A DNA stretch of 64,000 bases from UBA12202 sp049595035 (GTDB lineage Bacteria; Pseudomonadota; Alphaproteobacteria; Puniceispirillales; UBA1172): contig JBMYKD010000001.1 in the NCBI GenBank assembly GCA_049595035.1, positions 124,001-188,000 on the forward strand, written 5' to 3'. A program made the position numbers and the translations under genes. The notes beneath the pieces were generated by a model. The model was not told the DNA's origin and did no database searches. It saw only the letters and a program-made list of their open reading frames with translations. This document shows, piece after piece, positions 1 to 9,981 of the stretch (position 1 is the stretch's first letter; the number at the start of each line of letters is the position of its first letter).

Positions 1-526
1 AACATGCCGTTGCGTTGATATTTTGATTCTGGATACGGCTGCGCCCATGCCATGCAATGATTTCAACCCTGCCATTAACGGGATAAAGCGTAAAATCGAC
101 AATGCATGTCTCCAGTTTATATTGATGCACCTCACCTGCACCATCACGGCGGATATAATCAGCCTGCCCTAGGATGTTGATTAGCTCTTGTTTTTGCCAG
201 CCCATGGTATTGGCAGGATAGAATTTCGGTATGGTTGGTGCCGCCGGCGGAACAATGCTGGCAATTTCAATAGTGGTCAGTGATGTTTCTGGCACTTCGG
301 CTGGCACATGACTTGGCATGCTGGATGGATCATTGGTACTGGTATCACTTGCTGATGATATTGGTACGGCGCCGTTAATATCAGGCAGGTTTTCATCGGT
401 CGGGATCGTAACATTGCTTGATGATGTGGATATCGGATATTGTTCTAAAACAGGCTGGCAGGCGGAAATCAGCCATCCGATGATGCTTGCGGCTATGCTC
501 AACCTGATAGATATGTTAGCAATCAT
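1..526 (-). CDS. Outer-membrane-type lipoprotein, C-terminus outside window
   Basis: The reading frame starts at an ATG at 526-524 and runs off the left edge, so only the first 175 codons are visible. The N-terminus is a signal peptide of about 20 residues ending in a lipobox (LISAC), so the protein should be lipidated and anchored in an envelope membrane. A Pro/Ser/Thr-rich low-complexity linker follows. The last visible part contains GWQKQELINILGQADYIRRD and then YKLETCIVDFTLYP. This layout (short helix, G-x-P/A-D, then a Cys-Leu/Ile-Asp-x-x-x-Tyr strand) resembles small BamE/SmpA-like lipoproteins of Rhodospirillales whose function is unknown. No good Shine-Dalgarno is visible. It is divergent from the kinase gene at 600. 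The lipoprotein call is firm; the fold comparison is inference. Confidence 0.7.
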   Translation of the reverse strand, partial: MIANISIRLSIAASIIGWLISACQPVLEQYPISTSSSNVTIPTDENLPDINGAVPISSASDTSTNDPSSMPSHVPAEVPETSLTTIEIASIVPPAAPTIPKFYPANTMGWQKQELINILGQADYIRRDGAGEVHQYKLETCIVDFTLYPVNGRVEIIAWHGRSRIQNQNINATAC

Positions 527-599
527 CTGTTTAAATTATATTGGCGCGGAAAATAATTCAATATTAAGCTGAACTGTTTTTGAAATTAAAGGATGAAAT

Positions 600-1610
600 A
601 TGTCTGAACGCACCACCCATCATACCAGTATCGTTACTGTTGGTAATGCTATTGTTGATGTTATTGCTCATGCGACAGATCAATTTATCTCAGATCAGGG
701 CATGATGAAAAATGCCATGAATCTGATTGATGCTGATCGTGCAAACACACTTTATGACGCTATTGGCCCTGCGACGGAAATATCAGGTGGGTCTGCAGCA
801 AACACGGCGGTGGGCATTGCGTTATTAGGTGGCCATGCCAGTTTTATAGGTAAGGTAGGTCAGGATTTATTGGCACGCATATTCCGCCATGATATTCAGG
901 CGGTCGGGGTTAATGCTGTGCTGGCGGATCAGGCAGATTTGCAAACCGCCTGTTCCTATATTCTGGTCACGCCAGATAAAAACCGGACAATGAACACCTA
1001 TCTGGGGGCGTCAATTACTCTGGCACCAGATGATATCAATGCTGAGGCCATTGCCGCCGCAGATATCGTTTATATTGAGGGGTATTTATATGATGCGCCC
1101 GAAGGCCCTGCTTGCTGGGATAAGATTGCAGATGTAGCACATGAGGCTGGAACAAGAATTGCCATATCTCTATCAGATGGGTGGTGCGTTGACCGGCATA
1201 GAACCGCTATGCATCAATTTGTGAAAGATCATTGTGATATGGTGCTTTGCAACACCGAAGAAGCAAAGCTGATGTTCAACACAGATAAGGATGATGCCAT
1301 TCGCCAGATGCGGCAACTGGTGGCAGAGGCGGCCATCACCGATAGCGAAAAAGGGTCGATAGCTTTTGCCGGCGCAGATATGGCAACAATTACGCCTGAT
1401 CCGGATACGCCTGTTCTTGATACCACCGGGGCTGGTGATCTCTATGCCTCTGGTTATCTTTATGCCCGTCACAATGGTGCTAATCTGGACACGGCAATCA
1501 AGCTGGCAACAATTACAGCAGGGGAAGCGATTAGCCATATCGGAGCAAGACCACAAACAGACCTTATTCAACTGGCGCATCCGGCCATGCCCAAAGATTT
1601 TTTTGGATAA
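600..1610 (+). CDS. Adenosine kinase / PfkB-family sugar kinase
   Basis: A 336-residue ribokinase-fold kinase, probably cytoplasmic, that phosphorylates a nucleoside or sugar with ATP. The N-terminal strand GNAIVDVIA is typical of bacterial adenosine-kinase-like proteins. The glycine-rich substrate motif GGSAANTAVG lies at about residues 63-72. The PfkB signature DTTGAGDLYASGYLYA starts at residue 274 and places the catalytic base at Asp280 inside the GAGD anion hole. The length is normal for the family. AAAGGATGAAAT directly before the ATG gives a good ribosome site. Alphaproteobacterial orthologues are usually annotated as adenosine kinase, but substrate cannot be fixed from sequence. mutS follows 81 bp downstream on the same strand. 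Confidence 0.85.
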   Translation: MSERTTHHTSIVTVGNAIVDVIAHATDQFISDQGMMKNAMNLIDADRANTLYDAIGPATEISGGSAANTAVGIALLGGHASFIGKVGQDLLARIFRHDIQAVGVNAVLADQADLQTACSYILVTPDKNRTMNTYLGASITLAPDDINAEAIAAADIVYIEGYLYDAPEGPACWDKIADVAHEAGTRIAISLSDGWCVDRHRTAMHQFVKDHCDMVLCNTEEAKLMFNTDKDDAIRQMRQLVAEAAITDSEKGSIAFAGADMATITPDPDTPVLDTTGAGDLYASGYLYARHNGANLDTAIKLATITAGEAISHIGARPQTDLIQLAHPAMPKDFFG

Positions 1611-1691
1611 TTGGGCGGAATGATGCTGTTTTTCTATCACGCTTGCTTTAGGATAGGAAAATGATCCGACAGCAGAAAAAGAGCTAACATC

Positions 1692-4388
1692 ATGCCGGAT
1701 GAAACATTGCCAGCAGAACACGGAAAACCACCGCGACCATCGCCGGATACCCCCGGCTTGACGCCTGTCATTCGTCAGTTTCTGGAAGTAAAAGCCAATC
1801 ATGAAGATAGTTTACTATTTTATCGCATGGGCGATTTTTATGAACTGTTTTTTGATGATGCCGAAATAGCGGCATCAGCACTTGATATCACATTAACCAA
1901 ACGCGGCAAGGCAGATGGACAGGATATTCCCATGTGCGGGGTACCCTTTCATGCCATTGATGCCTATATGACGCGGTTAATTAAACAGGGGTTCCGTGTT
2001 GCTATCTGTGAGCAGGCTGAAACCCCTGACCAAGCCAAAGCCAGAAAAGCCAAAGGCCCCTTACGGCGGGATGTTGTGCGCATCGTCACACCGGGCACAC
2101 TGATTGAAGATACGTTTTTGCCGCCGCGTGAAAACAATTATCTGATAACGTTATTTCATCATACCGATTCCCTATCATTAGCGGCGGTTGATCTCAGCAC
2201 TGGGGATATCATGGTGGAATCCATGCCCCCATCACAATGTGATGAAGCCCTGGCCAGATGGAAACCTGCTGAAATTGTCATTAGTGACGGCCAAACTGAT
2301 CTGGAACAGAATCTGGTTCATACAGATACCTGCATCAGTACCCGGCCAGCACGATTTTTTGATAGCCAGAATGGTCGAAAAAAACTGGAAGCGATATATA
2401 AAGTAGCAACCCTTGATGGTATGGCACATCTTGGTCGGGGGGAATTAGCCGCTCTGGGTGGGTTAATTGCCTATCTGGATGACACGCAAAAAGGCCGGCA
2501 TCTGCATTTAAAGCCAGTAGAACAGATAAGCCGTGATCATTTTCTGGAAATTGATCCGGCAACACGGCGGTCACTGGAATTAACCCGAACACTGGGCGGT
2601 GAAAGAAAAGGCTCACTTCTGGCCGTGATTGATAAAACCGTAACCGCCGCTGGCGCACGGCTCTTCGCATCACGACTGACGGCACCGTTAAAACATAAGC
2701 TGCATATCACTGCAAGACATGACCTGATCGAATCCATGCTGGCTGATCCGCCAATGGCTGATCATATGAAACAGGCTCTGAAAACCATGCCTGATCTGGA
2801 ACGGGCATTAAGCCGTCTAGGGCTTGGTCATGGGGGGCCTCGTGATCTGGTGGCCATGGCGCATGGGATTAGTGCCGCCGGTATGATGGCTGATGCGATT
2901 GATCATAGGGCAACTAGCGGCATTGCTGATGATCAGCTGGCAGCATTAAAAGCCAGTTTATCAGGCTCATCGAAACTGATTCATATCATTACAGAGGCAT
3001 TATCAGATGAATTGCCCCTACTTGCCCGTGAAGGCGGATTCATCCGCAAGGGCTATGACACGGTACTGGATGAGCTGTTTACCTTACGCGATGAATCACG
3101 GCGACTGATTGCTGCATTGCAACAGCGCTATTGCGAAGATACCGGAATCAGCAGCCTTAAGATCAAACATAACAATGTTCTGGGGTATCATATTGATGTG
3201 CGTAGCAATCATGCGGATAAGTTACTGTCACAGCCGGATTCTATTTTTATTCATCGGCAGACAACAGCACAGGCGGTTCGGTTTTCAACTGTTGAGCTAG
3301 CCGAACTCGAAACCGCTATGTCAAAAGCGGCAGATCAGGCCGTTGCGCTTGAACTAAATTGGTTTGACCATCTGGTTGAACAGGTGATGGCAGAACAGGA
3401 TAGTATTCTTGCTGTTGCTGCCGCCGCCGCCCAGCTTGATGTTGCGACAGCAATGGCACGGCTGGCAGAAACATGGCGATATTGCCGTCCAGACATGCGT
3501 GAGGATATCAACACCCATATTGTTGATGGACGGCATCCGGTTGTTGAACAGATGCTTGCTTCCGCACAGGATCATCCGTTTGTTGTCAATACCTGTCAAT
3601 TTACGCCTGATGATCGCATCTGGCTGTTAACTGGCCCCAATATGGCTGGTAAATCCACTTTTTTACGCCAGAATGCCCTGATTACTATTATGGCCCAGGC
3701 CGGATTTTATGTCCCTGCCAGTTCAGCCATGATCGGCATGGCAGACAGAGTATTTTGCCGGGTTGGTGCGTCTGATGATCTGGCATCGGGGCGTTCTACC
3801 TTTATGGTTGAAATGGTTGAAACCGCCGCAATTTTGAATCGCTCCACGGATCAGTCGCTTGTCATACTGGATGAAATCGGTCGCGGAACAGCAACATATG
3901 ATGGATTATCTCTGGCCTGGGCTGTTGTTGAATATCTGCATGATGTGGTCGGTGCCAGAGTGTTATTTGCTACCCATTATCATGAGTTATCAGCTCTCGA
4001 AGACAGACTGGATAGTTTAAGCTGTCACGCCATGAAAGTGCGTGAATGGCAGGGTGATATCATTTTCCTGCATGAAGTTGGCGCTGGAGCGGCAGATCGG
4101 TCTTATGGAATACATGTTGCCCGTATCGCCGGCGTGCCACCAGTCGTCATTGCCCGCGCCGAAGATGTGCTGGCCACATTGGCAAACGAAAAATCAGCAG
4201 ATCATTTAATGGAAAACCTGCCTCTTTTTGATGCTAGCCAGCCCATATCACAACCGGCAACCCCCAGTGCCGTAGAAGAACAGCTAAGAACCATCAGCCC
4301 TGATCATATGTCCCCCCGAGATGCGCTTGAATATCTTTATGCGCTTAAAGCCATGCTTGATGATGACCCTGATGATGGCATGTCATAG
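1692..4388 (+). CDS. mutS: DNA mismatch repair protein MutS
   Basis: A full-length MutS of 898 residues that recognises mismatches and small loops and starts methyl-independent or MutL-dependent repair. The mismatch-binding Phe-x-Glu is F49-Y-E51 within FYRMGDFYELFFDDA. The ABC-type ATPase has Walker A GPNMAGKSTFLRQ at 648-660 and Walker B VILDEIGRGT at about 724-733, with the dimer-forming helix-turn-helix segment following. The C-terminus ends in a short LYALKAML-type helix, as in other full-length MutS1 proteins. The ATG at 1692 begins MPDETLPAEHGK, and the conserved domain starts at about residue 24. It sits between the kinase gene and glnD on the same strand. Confidence 0.98.
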   Translation: MPDETLPAEHGKPPRPSPDTPGLTPVIRQFLEVKANHEDSLLFYRMGDFYELFFDDAEIAASALDITLTKRGKADGQDIPMCGVPFHAIDAYMTRLIKQGFRVAICEQAETPDQAKARKAKGPLRRDVVRIVTPGTLIEDTFLPPRENNYLITLFHHTDSLSLAAVDLSTGDIMVESMPPSQCDEALARWKPAEIVISDGQTDLEQNLVHTDTCISTRPARFFDSQNGRKKLEAIYKVATLDGMAHLGRGELAALGGLIAYLDDTQKGRHLHLKPVEQISRDHFLEIDPATRRSLELTRTLGGERKGSLLAVIDKTVTAAGARLFASRLTAPLKHKLHITARHDLIESMLADPPMADHMKQALKTMPDLERALSRLGLGHGGPRDLVAMAHGISAAGMMADAIDHRATSGIADDQLAALKASLSGSSKLIHIITEALSDELPLLAREGGFIRKGYDTVLDELFTLRDESRRLIAALQQRYCEDTGISSLKIKHNNVLGYHIDVRSNHADKLLSQPDSIFIHRQTTAQAVRFSTVELAELETAMSKAADQAVALELNWFDHLVEQVMAEQDSILAVAAAAAQLDVATAMARLAETWRYCRPDMREDINTHIVDGRHPVVEQMLASAQDHPFVVNTCQFTPDDRIWLLTGPNMAGKSTFLRQNALITIMAQAGFYVPASSAMIGMADRVFCRVGASDDLASGRSTFMVEMVETAAILNRSTDQSLVILDEIGRGTATYDGLSLAWAVVEYLHDVVGARVLFATHYHELSALEDRLDSLSCHAMKVREWQGDIIFLHEVGAGAADRSYGIHVARIAGVPPVVIARAEDVLATLANEKSADHLMENLPLFDASQPISQPATPSAVEEQLRTISPDHMSPRDALEYLYALKAMLDDDPDDGMS

Positions 4389-4447
4389 ACACAATATCTG
4401 GATGCGTTATAATCTGATATAAAGCGATTAGTCAGAATGGATGTCAC

Positions 4448-7255
4448 ATGGTGGTAGAGCAGACAACATTGCCAAGCTGGATGCTTGCCTTTCAGCCAAT
4501 GACTTATGCCCGCGATGTTGGTGAAATCGATCTTGTTCTCGAAACGCTTCATCGCATCAAGGCAGATCACGACGCTGTCTTTGATCAGCCACTTGAACAA
4601 AGGCAGGCATTATTATCTGTTCTCAAAACCATGCTGGAAACAGGGCGACAAGCATTAAAAAAAGCATTTATCGCAAATAATGACGGGGCGGCCTATGTCG
4701 GTGCCCATGCCATTCTGATGGATCACATGATCCAGCTGATCCATACCAGCGCTATGAAAACATGGTCTTCCGCGACCCCGCCCAAGCTTGCTGTCATTTC
4801 AACGGGTGGCTATGGACGGGGTGAGCTATCACCACATTCGGATATTGATTTACTATTTCTGACCGAAATCAAGCCAGATGCCGAACATGTTCAGGTGATT
4901 GAGTTTATTCTCTATCTGCTATGGGATTTAGGGCTTGATATCGGTCATGCTAGCCGAAGCTTGCGGCAAGCTATTCATGCGGCCAAAGATGATTTAACGA
5001 TCCGGACGGCTTTGCTGGAAGCGCGGCATTTAGCTGGGGAATCTGGCCTGACGGACAAATTGCTAACACAGTTTCATCAGGATATTGTCGCGGATACGGC
5101 AAAAAGCTTTATCGCTGCAAAACTGGAAGAACGTGATGCACGCCACCGCCGGAGCGATGCCAGACGCTATATGCTTGAACCTAACATCAAAGAAGGTAAG
5201 GGCGGATTGCGCGATTTGCATACGTTATTCTGGATTTCCCGTTATGGGTTTGAAGTTGATACCGTGCTTGAACTGGTTAACCTGAAAGTCCTGACCCATA
5301 GCGAAGCACGGTCATTTTCCACTGCCCAGAGATTTTTATGGACATTAAGATGCCACATGCATTTCCGGAGTGGACGCGAAGATGACAGGCTGAGTTTTGA
5401 TGTTCAGATGGATATTGCCCCATTGCTAGGGTATCGGGATAGAGCAGATAGCAAAGGGGTTGAACGGTTTATGCGGCGATATTTTCTAACAGCCACAACC
5501 ATCGGCAGTCTGACCCGGATATTCTGTGCCGCCATTGCAGATGATTTTAATAAAACAACACGGACATTTCGTGACCGTTTGCAATGGATCAGATTACCGC
5601 TACCATTTATGATAAAGGCAGGCTGGATCGCACTTGAACCACATACACGATTCACCGATGACCAGAATGCCATCATTGATATTTTTCGGGTTGCGCTTGA
5701 TACCGGATATGACATTCACCCCCAAACCTTACGTCTGATTACGCGCAATCTTAATCTGGTTGATGAAAGCTTTCGGCTGCATGAAAAAAATAATGCTAGT
5801 TTCCTCAGCATTCTGACGCATAAGAAAAATCCGGAACGCGTGTTACGTCTGATGAACGAAGTTGGCATTCTGGGAAAGTTTCTGCCTGATTTTGACCGCA
5901 TCGTTGCCATGATGCAATATGATATGTATCACAGTTATACAGTTGATGAGCATTCGATTTTTGCCATGGGGATTTTGCATCAGATTGAAACAGGTGATCT
6001 GAAAGATATCGCACCAGTTGCTACCGAGGCGGTAAAAGAAATTCATGGTCGTGATGAACTTCATGTCGCGATGCTATTACATGATATTGCGAAAGGCCGT
6101 GGTGGTGATCATTCCATTCTGGGGGCAGAAGTCGCAAGACAGGTCTGTCCAAGGCTTGGAATGGGCAAGGCTTCAACGGAAACGATTGCATGGCTTATTC
6201 GGCATCATCTATTGATGAGTGAAACGGCCTTTCGGTATGATCTGAATGATCCGGCTACCATCACCCATTTTGCCAGCGCGGTACAATCACCTGAACGGCT
6301 GAATTTGTTATTGGTATTGACGGTTGCCGATATCCGCGCGGTTGGGCCTAATGTCTGGAATGGCTGGAAAGCGGCCTTGATGCGTGATCTTTATCACCAG
6401 ACGATGGCGGTTCTGCTTGGTGCCGAAGCATCCACGATTGCTGAAAATCTGGCAGGCGGCATACATAAAGACCTGGCATCTGCTCTCATGGCCGAAGATG
6501 ACTGGTGGAATTGGGAAAATACCCAGCATCATATAAATATGTTCTATCCGAACTACTGGACGAGTTTTGAGCTGAAATCCTATATTCATCACGCCAAAAT
6601 GTGTCGCCAGTTTGATGAATCAAAAGAACTGGTAGGGATCAGTATGACCCCTGATGAAGCGAGAAATGCGACTGAGATTGCTATTATTACTGCGGATGAT
6701 GTGGGCTTGTTTTCCCGTATTGCTGGGGGCGTTGCTGCTTGTGGCGCGAATATTGTCGATGCGCGGATCACCACCCGCAAGGATGGTCTGACACTTGATG
6801 TGTTATGGGTACAGGATCAGAATAATCAGGCGATTACCGAAAAAGCCAAGCTCAACAAAATGAAATTAGCCCTGAAAAAGGCCATGACAGGCCAGATGGA
6901 TATCGACAGCGCTATGGAAACGCGGTGGCAACAAACCCCGAAGCGTATCAGGCAGATTTCGGCACCGGCGCGTGTCCTGATCAATAATCATATCAGTTCA
7001 ACCCATAGCATCTTGGAAATCAATGGCAAGGATGCCCCCGGTCTTTTATACCGGATCACCCATGCGTTAGCCGGACTGGGCATACAGATACAGCTGGCAA
7101 GCGTATCCACCTATGGTGACAGGGTTGTCGATGTGTTTTATGTCAAGGATAGTTTCGGGTTAAAAATTGAACGGCAGAGCCGTATAGATAAGATTCGTGA
7201 AACCCTGCTTAAGGTGCTGGAAGATAGTGATCCAGCCAATCAGGTCGCGGCATGA
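4448..7255 (+). CDS. glnD: Bifunctional PII uridylyltransferase / UMP-removing enzyme
   Basis: GlnD senses glutamine and adds UMP to PII proteins or removes it, setting nitrogen status. All domains are visible in this 935-residue protein. The nucleotidyltransferase motif GGYGRGELSPHSDIDLLFL starts at residue 120 with the catalytic pair D132-x-D134. The HD hydrolase motif LLHDIAKGRGGDHS has H545-D546. Two C-terminal ACT domains follow, at about residues 743-815 (AIITADDVGLFSRIAGG) and 855-930 (EINGKDAPGLLYRITHALAG), which bind glutamine. The gene overlaps murJ by four bases (ATGA), so the two are probably translationally coupled. The intact NT and HD motifs suggest both activities are kept. 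Confidence 0.98.
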   Translation: MVVEQTTLPSWMLAFQPMTYARDVGEIDLVLETLHRIKADHDAVFDQPLEQRQALLSVLKTMLETGRQALKKAFIANNDGAAYVGAHAILMDHMIQLIHTSAMKTWSSATPPKLAVISTGGYGRGELSPHSDIDLLFLTEIKPDAEHVQVIEFILYLLWDLGLDIGHASRSLRQAIHAAKDDLTIRTALLEARHLAGESGLTDKLLTQFHQDIVADTAKSFIAAKLEERDARHRRSDARRYMLEPNIKEGKGGLRDLHTLFWISRYGFEVDTVLELVNLKVLTHSEARSFSTAQRFLWTLRCHMHFRSGREDDRLSFDVQMDIAPLLGYRDRADSKGVERFMRRYFLTATTIGSLTRIFCAAIADDFNKTTRTFRDRLQWIRLPLPFMIKAGWIALEPHTRFTDDQNAIIDIFRVALDTGYDIHPQTLRLITRNLNLVDESFRLHEKNNASFLSILTHKKNPERVLRLMNEVGILGKFLPDFDRIVAMMQYDMYHSYTVDEHSIFAMGILHQIETGDLKDIAPVATEAVKEIHGRDELHVAMLLHDIAKGRGGDHSILGAEVARQVCPRLGMGKASTETIAWLIRHHLLMSETAFRYDLNDPATITHFASAVQSPERLNLLLVLTVADIRAVGPNVWNGWKAALMRDLYHQTMAVLLGAEASTIAENLAGGIHKDLASALMAEDDWWNWENTQHHINMFYPNYWTSFELKSYIHHAKMCRQFDESKELVGISMTPDEARNATEIAIITADDVGLFSRIAGGVAACGANIVDARITTRKDGLTLDVLWVQDQNNQAITEKAKLNKMKLALKKAMTGQMDIDSAMETRWQQTPKRIRQISAPARVLINNHISSTHSILEINGKDAPGLLYRITHALAGLGIQIQLASVSTYGDRVVDVFYVKDSFGLKIERQSRIDKIRETLLKVLEDSDPANQVAA

Positions 7256-8817
7256 TATCATCACCAAAAGGCTTATTATCCATTTTTAGCAGGGTCAGCG
7301 TCTTTACAGCATTAAGCCGTATTTTTGGTTTTACGCGCGATATTATTCTGGCGATAGTGCTTGGTCTTGGGCCGGTATCAGATGCTTTTTTTGTTGCCTT
7401 TAAATTACCTAATCTATTCCGCCGGCTAACAGCCGAAGGCGCGATGGCAAGTGCTTTTATCCCCGGTTATACAGGGGTTGAACAAAAACATGGTATCAGA
7501 CAGGCCATGCGAATGGCTGGCGAAGTACAGTCGTTATTGATTTTTGTGTTGATCCTGATCGTGATCATTTTTGAACTATTTATGCCTGTGGTTATCACGC
7601 TGATTGCTCCGGGGTTTTCATATGGCAATGGGATAAGCCGGATGGATACCGCGGTACAACTGGCACGAATTACCATGCCTTATCTGCCATTAATTTCCTT
7701 GCTTGCGTTGTGGATCAGCATTGGCAATATTTATAGCCGGTTTTCGCTTGGTGCCAGTGTTCCTGTCATAATGAACGCCGTGATGATTTCGGGTGCATTG
7801 CTAGCATGGTGGTTATGGCCGGATTTATCACAAGAAGCGGATAGTTATCACAGAGCCATGATTGTTGCTATTGCTGTCACCGCTGGTGGTGTGATCAAGC
7901 TGGTTATTATCGGGGCAATGCTTATCCGCATTGGCCGGATGCCGCCACTAATGCCGCCCTTTACCTTATCAGGGATCAGTCCACATAGCCGCCAGTTATG
8001 GCGTCGGTTTTTTCCAGCCGCGCTAGGGGCAGCAGGAACCCAGATCAATTTGCTTATTGATACTATTCTCGCATCATTACTGGCGGTTGGATCAATATCC
8101 CAGCTATATTTTGCTGATCGCATTGCCCAGTTACCGCTTGGTGTTGTGGGGATAGCCCTCGGGGTAGCCCTATTACCAACATTGTCGCGCCTTGAACAGG
8201 CGGATGAGGTTGATGTTAGTGCCGTGCGGTCAGTTATTCATCGCGGTCTGTTGATTGGTATGCTAGCTGGTCTGCCTGCTATGGCAGGGGTGCTGGTCAT
8301 TGCCGAACATTTGATCCGGGGATTATTTGCCTATGGCGCATTTGATCTGGCTATGGTTTATCCGACAGCATTGGTATTGATGGCTTATGGTGTTGGTATT
8401 CCGGCCTTTATTCTGGTGAAAACACTGCAACCAGCGTTTTATGCGGCGGGTGATACCAAAACACCAATGTGGATTACGATTATCTCCGTTATAATCAATA
8501 TCGGCCTAAGTCTGATTTTAATGCAGTTTCTGGCGGCGGCGGGGTTAGCATTGGCAACCTCGATCAGCTTATGGTGTTCGACAATTATTCTGGCGGTGAT
8601 ATTGGTAATGCGGCAACGGATCAATGCAACGATTTTATTCCCGATGCTGAAAATTATACTAATCACCATGATTATGGCAGGTGGAATTTACGTCCTTAAA
8701 CAGGCTTTACCCACCATTCCGGCATGGCAATCCTTATTCATCCTGATAGCCGCCAGTTTGATTATTTTCGCCCCATTAGTGATGATAACGGGTATCTGGA
8801 AAAACCTTAAGACTTGA
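7252..8817 (+). CDS. murJ: Lipid II flippase MurJ (MviN)
   Basis: An integral inner-membrane protein of the MOP exporter superfamily that flips lipid II for peptidoglycan synthesis. The 521 residues contain about 14 hydrophobic segments. The N-terminal signature SRVSVFTALSRIFGFTRDI and the following DAFFVAFKLPNLFRRLTAEG (about residues 40-60) are diagnostic of MurJ. Further family motifs are APGF at about 119 and PAFYAAGDTKTP near residue 390. The start overlaps the glnD stop (ATGA). glnD-murJ-trpS is a recurring order in alphaproteobacteria, which supports the call. Confidence 0.97.
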   Translation: MISSPKGLLSIFSRVSVFTALSRIFGFTRDIILAIVLGLGPVSDAFFVAFKLPNLFRRLTAEGAMASAFIPGYTGVEQKHGIRQAMRMAGEVQSLLIFVLILIVIIFELFMPVVITLIAPGFSYGNGISRMDTAVQLARITMPYLPLISLLALWISIGNIYSRFSLGASVPVIMNAVMISGALLAWWLWPDLSQEADSYHRAMIVAIAVTAGGVIKLVIIGAMLIRIGRMPPLMPPFTLSGISPHSRQLWRRFFPAALGAAGTQINLLIDTILASLLAVGSISQLYFADRIAQLPLGVVGIALGVALLPTLSRLEQADEVDVSAVRSVIHRGLLIGMLAGLPAMAGVLVIAEHLIRGLFAYGAFDLAMVYPTALVLMAYGVGIPAFILVKTLQPAFYAAGDTKTPMWITIISVIINIGLSLILMQFLAAAGLALATSISLWCSTIILAVILVMRQRINATILFPMLKIILITMIMAGGIYVLKQALPTIPAWQSLFILIAASLIIFAPLVMITGIWKNLKT

Positions 8818-8878
8818 CCCATGCCGAAAGCTTGGCATAACAGAACACGGGAATTGTGATCAGGAACAGGATAACATC

Positions 8879-9886
8879 ATGAGCAGAATATTTTCTGGGA
8901 TACAGCCAACAGGGAATTTGCATTTAGGAAACTATCTGGGTGCTATCCGGAACTGGGTTGATCTTCAGCATCAATTTGAATCCATCTACTGCGTTGTTGA
9001 TCTTCATGCCATTACGGTTCCGCAAAACCCTGCCGATCTGCATCAGGCTACCATTGAGGTTACGGCCAGCTTATTAGCGGCTGGCATTGACCCGAAACAG
9101 GCCATTATATTTAATCAGAGCCGTGTGCCGCAACATGCTGAACTAGCCTGGATATTTAATTGTGTTGCTCGGCTTGGCTGGCTTAACCGGATGACACAAT
9201 TTAAGGAAAAGGCTGGTAAGAACCGTGAAAATGCCAGTGTTGGTCTGTTTGCCTATCCCGCGTTAATGGCTGCTGATATTCTGGCATATAAGGCCACCCA
9301 TGTTCCCGTTGGTGAAGATCAGAAACAACATCTGGAATTGACCCGTGATATTGCCGGTGCTTTTAACGCTATGGTGGATGAAGATTTCTTTCCCCTTCCA
9401 GAACCACAAATACTGGGCGAAGCCACACGGGTGATGAGTTTGCGTGATGGCACATCCAAGATGAGCAAATCAGACGCTTCGGATTTTTCCCGCATTAATA
9501 TGAATGATGATGCTGACACCATTGTCCAGAAAATCCGCAAAGCAAAAACAGACCCTGACGTACTACCCGAAAAAGCAGAAGCACTGAATGAACGTCCTGA
9601 AGCCAGAAATCTGGTCACGATCTATGCCGCTCTGGCTGGCACAGATATCGATACCGTTCTGGCAGAATATGCAGGGCAAGGGTTTGGGCAGTTCAAACCT
9701 GCCTTGGCTGATCTTGCCGTTGCCAAGCTGGAGCCAGTTACGCAGGCCATGCGTCATTACATGAATGACACGGCCGAGGTTATAAAGGTGCTTGATGATG
9801 GGGCCGAACGCGCACATGCTATTGCACGGCCTATTATGTCAGATATCAGAAAGCGGTTAGGCTTTTTAGGGGAAAGTATGGGTTAA
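8879..9886 (+). CDS. trpS: Tryptophanyl-tRNA synthetase
   Basis: A class I aminoacyl-tRNA synthetase of 335 residues that charges tRNA-Trp. The nucleotide-binding HIGH-type motif is in GIQPTGNLHLGNYLGA (residues 7-22). The KMSKS loop is SKMSKSD with Lys194 to Ser198. The conserved ADILAYKATHVPVGEDQKQH segment that contacts tryptophan and ATP lies at about residues 129-148. Length is typical of bacterial TrpRS. AACAGGATAACATC before the ATG supplies a ribosome site. The gene lies 61 bp after murJ. Confidence 0.98.
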   Translation: MSRIFSGIQPTGNLHLGNYLGAIRNWVDLQHQFESIYCVVDLHAITVPQNPADLHQATIEVTASLLAAGIDPKQAIIFNQSRVPQHAELAWIFNCVARLGWLNRMTQFKEKAGKNRENASVGLFAYPALMAADILAYKATHVPVGEDQKQHLELTRDIAGAFNAMVDEDFFPLPEPQILGEATRVMSLRDGTSKMSKSDASDFSRINMNDDADTIVQKIRKAKTDPDVLPEKAEALNERPEARNLVTIYAALAGTDIDTVLAEYAGQGFGQFKPALADLAVAKLEPVTQAMRHYMNDTAEVIKVLDDGAERAHAIARPIMSDIRKRLGFLGESMG

Positions 9887-9931
9887 GCCATATCTTCCCC
9901 CTATTTTGAACGCATTTTGCATTAATCATGC

Positions 9932-9960
9932 TTGTAACTTGACATGAGTGATCTTATATC
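9932..9960 (+). promoter_or_regulatory. Sigma-70-type promoter for nfuA
   Basis: TTGTAA at 9932-9937 and TATATC at 9955-9960 are separated by 17 bp. They lie in the 95-bp gap between trpS and the Nfu gene, with the predicted start about 15 bp before the ATG. Read by eye only. Confidence 0.45.
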
Positions 9961-9981
9961 AATGGAAACGGAGTTTTTAGT

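Noticed and set aside
1173..1802. Long minus-strand open frame under the kinase gene
   Set aside because: It is antisense to a clear PfkB kinase and crosses into mutS; a shadow frame.
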